Source: Tetracentron sinense
Taxonomy: Eukaryota > Streptophyta > Magnoliopsida > Trochodendrales > Trochodendraceae
NCBI GenBank assembly: GCA_015143295.1
Contig: CM026552.1
Location: 60,134,944 to 60,198,943, forward strand
Reading direction: 5' to 3'
Length of the DNA stretch: 64,000 nucleotides
Shown: positions 58,562 to 64,000 of the stretch, one piece after another
Layout: the number at the start of each line of letters is the position of its first letter
How positions within the stretch are numbered: the stretch's first letter is position 1
Made by a program: the position numbers and the translations under genes
Notes under the pieces: generated by a model
The model's input: only the letters and a program-made list of their open reading frames with translations
What the model was told of the DNA's origin: nothing
The model's database searches: none

Positions 58562-60119
58562 ACTTGAATTTTGCTAGTCCCTAGCAATAAATCAACTCTC
58601 AAGCAAATCACTTAACCAATCGATCTTTATGAATATAGGCTACAACATTCAAATCATTCAAACAAGGGTTTTGCAAGAAATTCACCACAATATACAAGTT
58701 TCTCCATCAATAAGCAAACTCAGAATTTGTGTGTGTGTGCTAAGCTCATAACCATTCTTGCCAACAAACTCAAAACACATACAAATAAGATAGACATCTA
58801 GATAAAAGCTTTGACAACAAATCTGACAAGGATTTTAAATCACTCAGAATAATGCACTCAGAGATTTATGGGTCTTCTCTCAATCATATGAAAAATAGAA
58901 TCAAGAGCCAAAACAAATAATAATAAGATCTCAAGGAAGGAATGTCATCCATTGGGAATTCTTCCATTCACACCACAAACCCACCTAAGATCAAAAGGTC
59001 AGCAACAGGGATTGTAATGGGGCTAAATGGTAGGGTTTGTAAGAAAGAAAGAATAAGGATAATCAATAAAACCAGGTATATGCTAGGAATATTGATACAT
59101 CTTCATTGTGAAATAACTATTCCAAACATCCATAAGTTTATTCTTCTTTTCCAATTCAGAATTTCCTTCTTTATTCTTCTCTTTTTCTGATTTTTCTCAA
59201 TGTAGAACAAAACTTGTACTTCTACTTTTTTCAATACAATTTTTTTTTTTTGAACAGCATTATCTCAATTGAATTTTTCATGACCTGAATTTGCAATCCC
59301 CTTTTTTTTTTTTTTTTTTGAATTTCCAATACCACAAAACTATCATCTCTAGCATAAACTCTGGTTTAAAGGGTAATGGAATGTATAAAATAGGCTCAAC
59401 TCCAATGTGGAGTGGGTAAGATCATGTGGTTTTCTCAAGAAAGGCTTCTTTTAGGCTCAAAGTGGCTCATATTGTTAATGATAAGGGTTGACTTGAAAGG
59501 CTCAAACTTTCTACACTGACCTTTATCATTTCTTAGGTAATTCAACCAAACAAACCACAACCTATGTAATGATATTTCCAATGGACAACCAAGTCAAGAA
59601 AATAATGAGATCCAACAAGGGAATAATGTCGCATGAATAAAAACACCAAATAATAATAATAATCACTCCCAAAGATGAGAAGGGCTCAAAAACTCTCAGG
59701 TGTTATAGGTCTTAGCTGAAATCTAAGATGTCTTTTTAAAGTATGAGTTTAACAACCAACATCCACTATGGCTTACATGCACTAGAAAAATTCGAGTTTG
59801 CTCATAACAGATGACAAGGATAGCCTAGATGACTCAATTAAAACACTCTATTTTCATGCTCAACAGCAAAGCCACAATTCATGCAAAAAGATATGATAAT
59901 GATATTTGATTAAGATTTGACTATCATCCCCCCCAACCTAAATCAGACATTGTCCTCAATGTTCCATAAATGAAATAAAAGATAAGGAAAAGGAACACAT
60001 GGAAGGGTAGATAGTACCTGACAATATGAGTGAACTTCCAATAGTGGGGACCTGCAAGGTGAGCTCAAACAAACAAAAAAAAACTAATATACAAAGATGC
60101 GGAGACTCACAAAGGTAAG
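58562..60119 (-). other. Athila-type long 3' untranslated region
   Basis: Lies between the integrase end and the purine tract. Athila elements usually have a long noncoding or env-like region here; I see no env-like frame. T-runs at 59231-59245 and 59300-59320. Confidence 0.65.
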
Positions 60120-61140
60120 TCAATCCCAGTAAACGGGATCCGCAAGGGGGGTAATTTCTTCTTCGGGCAGAAGCCTCTTGAGAGCGTGCTTGAGTTTGTG
60201 GCCATTGACTTTAAAAATTCTGCCGTCTCGAGGGTCTTCTACCTCAACAACTCCGTGATCAAATACTCTTTTAACCACGACGGGGCCATACCATCTAGAC
60301 CTTAGTTTTCCCGGATGCTTATGGAGTCTAGAATCATACAAGTAAACTTTTTGATTCGGTTCAAAATATTTTCTCAAAATTCTTTTATCATGAAAAACCT
60401 TCATCTTGTGTTTGTAGATTCTAGAGCTCTCATAAGAGTCATTTCTAAGCTCTTCCAATTCAGTTAATTGGAATTTTCGTAACTTTCCAGCCTCACCCAA
60501 TTCAAAATTGAAGGCTTTAATAGCCTAAAAAGCTTTATGTTCAAGCTCCACAGGCAAGTGGCAGAGCTTCCCAAAAACAAGCCTATAAGGGGACATACCA
60601 AGGGGAGATTTATAAGCAGTACGGTATGCCCAAAGTACGTCGGTTAGTCTCGTAAAGACCAATCCTTACGGTCGGGATTAACCGTCTTTTCAAGAATTTG
60701 TTTTATCTCCCTATTGGCAAGTTCCACTTGGCCACTTGTCTGGGGGTGGTAAGAGGTGGAAACTTTATGAACAATTCCATACTTTTTCATTAAGGTCTCA
60801 AAAGGTCTATTACAAAAGTGGGTGCCTTGATCACTAATGATGGCACGTGGCATCCTGAATCTGGACAAAATATGTTCTTTTAAGAATTTAATAACAGTCC
60901 TATTATCATTGGATTTGCAAGCCATGGCCTCAACCCACTTGGACACATATTCCACACCAACCAAAATATACAGGTAACCAAAAGATGGGGGAAAAGGTCA
61001 CATAAAGTCAATACCCCAACAATCAAAAATTTCAATTACTAGAATGGGGTTTAGGGGCATCATATTCCAGTGAGAAATTGCCCCCAACTTTTGGCATCTA
61101 TCACAAGAATGACATAATTTATCAGTATCTTTAAAGAGAG
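60120..61140 (-). pseudogene. Athila-type integrase, catalytic core and C-terminal part
   Basis: Core [19 protein letters not shown], then [14 protein letters not shown] and [20 protein letters not shown] with the second and third catalytic residues; the first aspartate (WGIDFM) is followed by a stop near 61001. The C-terminal part (60120-60500) has FHDKRILRKYFEPNQKVYLY and KLRSRWYGPVVVKRVF. Several stops separate the pieces. Confidence 0.9.
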
Positions 61141-61144
61141 TGGG

Positions 61145-62377
61145 CTAATAATATCCACACTGCAGAATTTTTGCAGCAGTCTTTTTCATAGAAAAGTGCC
61201 CACCACATGCCTCGGAATGGCAAAAGTTTAAGACAGTCATAAATTCGTCATTAGGAACACACCTTCTCATAATTTGGTCAGGGCAATATTTGAACAAATA
61301 GGGATCATCCCAATAAAAATTGCGTACCTCCACCAAAATTTTGCGTTTATCCTGGGTGTTCCAATTCAATGAGATCTTTCATGCAGCAAGATAATTAACA
61401 ATATCAGCGTATCATGGCAGTTCAAAGATAGAAAATAAATGTTCATCTGGAAAATCATCATGAATAGGCATTGTTTCCTGATTATTTTCACAAACGAGTT
61501 TTGATAAGTGATCAGCCACTACATTCTCCACGCCCTTTTTATCCTTAATTGTGATATCAAACTCCTGCAATAATAAAATCCACCTAAGGAGTCGTGCTTT
61601 AGTATCCTTCTTTGTAAGAAGGTACTTAAGCGCCGCGTGGTCCGTAAAGATACAAATAGGCGAACCAATCAAATAGGCACGAAATTTATCTAAAGCAAAT
61701 ACTACAGCTAGCAACTCCTTTTCAGTTGTTGTATAATTCATTTGAGCACTGTTAAGGGTTCTACTAGCATAGTAGATCACACATGGTTTCTTATCTCTCC
61801 ATTGTCCTAAAACTGCTCCCACAGCATAATCACTAGCATCACACATAATTTCAAAAGGAAGATTCCAATCTAGTGGTTGCATGATGGGAGCGGACGTAAG
61901 TTTATCAATTAACTTTGTAAAGGCTTCTTGGCACGCTTTAGTCCAGTCAAATGGAGCATCCTTGAGAAGGAGACTACGTAAAGGTCTAGAAATAAGACTA
62001 ATGTCTTGTATAAATCTCCTGTAAAAACCAGCATGACCAAGAAAAGATCTCACATCTTTCATGGTCTTAGGGGTGGGTAAATTTTGTATTAATTCAATTT
62101 TTGATTTGTCTACTTCTATCCCTTTAGAAGAGACAATGTGGCCTAAAACAATTCCAGAAGATACCATAAAATGGCACTTCTCCCAATTAAGCACAAGGTT
62201 CTTTTCTTCACACCTAATCAATACCCTTTTTAAATTAAGCAGACAAGCATCAAAAGAACCTCCAAAGACTGTCAGGTCATCCATGAAGACTTCCATACAA
62301 TCTTCTATCATATCACTAAACATGCTCATCATGCATCTTTGAAAAGTGGTTGGGGCATTACATAGTCCAAATGGCAT
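61145..62377 (-). pseudogene. Athila-type RT C-terminal part, RNase H, integrase zinc finger
   Basis: Opens [20 protein letters not shown]; catalytic box [13 protein letters not shown] is intact. [15 protein letters not shown] follows, then RNase [26 protein letters not shown] and [11 protein letters not shown] stop near 61412 precedes the integrase zinc-finger region (61145-61369) with CGGHFSMKKTAAKILQCGYY. Confidence 0.92.
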
Positions 62378-63057
62378 CCTTCGAAATGCATAAGTGCCAA
62401 AAAGACAAGTAAAAGTGGTCTTATCCTGGTCCTCTAAGGCAATTTCAATTTGATAATAACCAGATTAGTCATCTAAAAAGCAATAAAAGGAATGCCCATC
62501 CACCCTCTCCAATATTTGGTCAATGAAGGGTAAAGGAAAGTGATCTTTTCGGGATGCAGCATTTTATTTTCTATAGTCAATGCACATTCGCCACCCGGTC
62601 ACTAATTTAGTGGGGACTAGCTCTCCAAGCTCATTCTGCACATTAGTGACTCCTGACTTTTTAGGTACCACCTGCGTAGGACTAACCCATTTACTATCGG
62701 CAATTGGGTAAATAATACCCGCATCCAATAGTTTTAAAACTTTAGATTTTACAACTTCTTTCATAGTTGGGTTTAGTCTGCCCTGGGGGTCACTAGAAGC
62801 CTTAGCCTCTTCTTCAAGATTTATCTTGTGGGTGCATACTAAAAGGCTTATTCCCTTAATATCTGCTATAGTCCACCCAATAGCAGATTTATGGTCATTT
62901 AAAATTTTCAGCAATTTACCTTCCTAAAGTTGAGATAATACAGAAGAAATTACAACAGGGAAGGTATCACCTGGGCCTAAAAAGGCATGTTTCAAACCAT
63001 TTGGCAGTTTCTTAAGCTCTAGATTTGACACTTCAACACTGGAGGGTAGAGACTTTG
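62378..63057 (-). pseudogene. Athila-type protease-RT junction and RT N-terminal part
   Basis: Reads LKKLPNGLKHAFLGPGDTFP, a stop at about 62927, then HKINLEEEAKASSDPQGRLN, LLDAGIIYPIADSKWVSPTQ and GWRMCIDYRK, an Athila signature. Stops after DYRK (62564) and inside the next motif (62465) break it. An LTR begins at 63058. Confidence 0.9.
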
Positions 63058-64000
63058 TGTAGCACCCCGGACTTTTTCATCCTTAATGAATAGCACCTTC
63101 GTAGCTAATTGGCCGTTTTTGTAGTCTAATTAATAAATAAGGGAGAAATCGGAAATTCCGAAACGTCAGAAATGTGCGTTTTCGAAAGACGAACCCAACG
63201 CAAGTTGAATCGTCGAAATCCGACGAGCGAGTCAAAAGATATGGTCAAAACAGTCCAGACATACAGAGAACCGATCGCTCGGTCCAGTCAGCGATCGATC
63301 GGTCCATAACCGATCGATCGGTAGCTATCGCGCGGTCAGAAATTTTGTATGGGGAAATTTTCCAGAGAGTGAGTTTTTGACCGGTCGATCGGTCATAAAC
63401 ACCGATCGCTCGGTAGGCAACCGATCGATCGGTCATGAACACCGATCGCTCGGTCTTCGCGTTTTTGCAGAAAGTTCAGTAAGGGCTTTATCGTCTTTTG
63501 GGGGTTAAACCCTTTCTCCTTAAGGCTTGCCCGAGCCTTTAGGGCTTCATTCACAACACTTAAGGGATTTTGAGAGATAGAGAGAGAGGAGAAGGGGATT
63601 TGCAACTAGGGTTTTCCATTGGAGAAGAAATCAAAGGGGTGAAGACCCTAGATCGTCCCCAAGCACGTTTTCTTCAAGATTTCAACTCAAGCTTGTGTGG
63701 AGGTGCCTTCTCCAAGCTAGGGCAGCACTCACTCACGTTTTGAAAGAGGTTTCTTCCCCCAACTCAAGTCCCCTTCAAGCAAAGGCTTCCTCCTTCCAAA
63801 TAGAGCTTCTATTTCAAGGTTTCTTCAAGATCAAACCTTGATCTAAGGTTAGTACACCCTACTAACTTACCCTAGCAATAAATCTAGGTTTTTCCTTATG
63901 AAATGTGATTTATGCTATTATTTTTGCCTCCCATATAAAATGTATCATCTCCAATGAACCTAAATAAGATAAGAAAAAGGTATGGATGTGTGTGGGGGTT
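63058..64000 (+). mobile_element. Start of a Tekay-related LTR, runs off the window
   Basis: Starts TGTAGCACCCCGGACTTTTT, the same end as the solo LTR at 46758 read in minus sense. Contains alternating ACCGATCGATCGGT and ACCGATCGCTCGGT at 63270-63450. The 5 bases before it are CTTTG, expected to recur beyond the window. Confidence 0.9.
63270..63450 (+). repeat. ACCGATCGATCGGT palindrome array
   Basis: At least seven palindromes or near-palindromes in 180 bases, two perfect 14-mers at 63309-63322 and 63420-63433. Spacers are short and unrelated. Confidence 0.92.

Noticed and set aside
58942-59190. Plus-strand frame with a hydrophobic tail
   Set aside because: Lies antisense in the Athila 3' untranslated region, has T-run derived residues and no family resemblance, so not called as an env-like gene.

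Overview
The window is plant nuclear DNA, most likely from a flowering plant with a large, repeat-rich genome. It holds one intact protein-coding gene with spliceosomal introns, set in nested LTR retrotransposons, a few DNA transposons and LINE scraps. I cannot name the species. Nothing prokaryotic or organellar was seen, and no rRNA or tRNA gene was recognised.

The host gene is methionine S-methyltransferase (MMT), minus strand, 10259-20293. Twelve exons join in frame to 1097 codons with no internal stop. All exon junctions use GT-AG introns. Its introns carry repeats, including a LINE scrap in intron 1 and a GCGTGAGGC-type repeat in intron 8.

Layout. 1-4080: an LTR fragment split by a 3.3-kb solo LTR (312-3583, duplication CATAT). 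4080-10258: LINE 3' end, degenerate tandem repeats, a CACTA terminus, two foldback elements. 10259-20293: MMT. 20294-24109: promoter side, a 151-bp tandem duplication overlapping a MITE, a G-rich run, a second CACTA end. 24110-36867: two copies of a Tat-like Ty3/gypsy LTR plus leader; the second continues into decayed gag and protease and is split by a Tekay-type solo LTR (32680-35151, duplication GAAAA). 36868-50290: an older repeat split by a full-length Tekay/Del-type Ty3/gypsy element (38018-50075, duplication CGTAA), itself split in gag by a solo LTR (44900-46758, duplication AAAAG). 50290-53423: a Copia gag with primer-binding site and LTR, then another LTR fragment. 53424-57327: unassigned sequence, a hairpin MITE and a degenerate minisatellite. 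57328-63057: an Athila-type Ty3/gypsy element, minus strand. 63058-64000: the start of another Tekay-type LTR inserted into it.

Three patterns stand out. First, LTRs of at least four unrelated kinds carry perfect palindromes centred on TCGA just upstream of a TATA-like box. Second, the Tekay-type LTRs, though diverged, share a small reading frame with a conserved core (PFD...PWVEEEY) behind a conserved short stem-loop. Third, the Tekay gag-protease junction holds a 146-bp segment with intron features; removing it joins the two reading frames. The retroelement coding regions are all broken, so none in the window looks autonomous.
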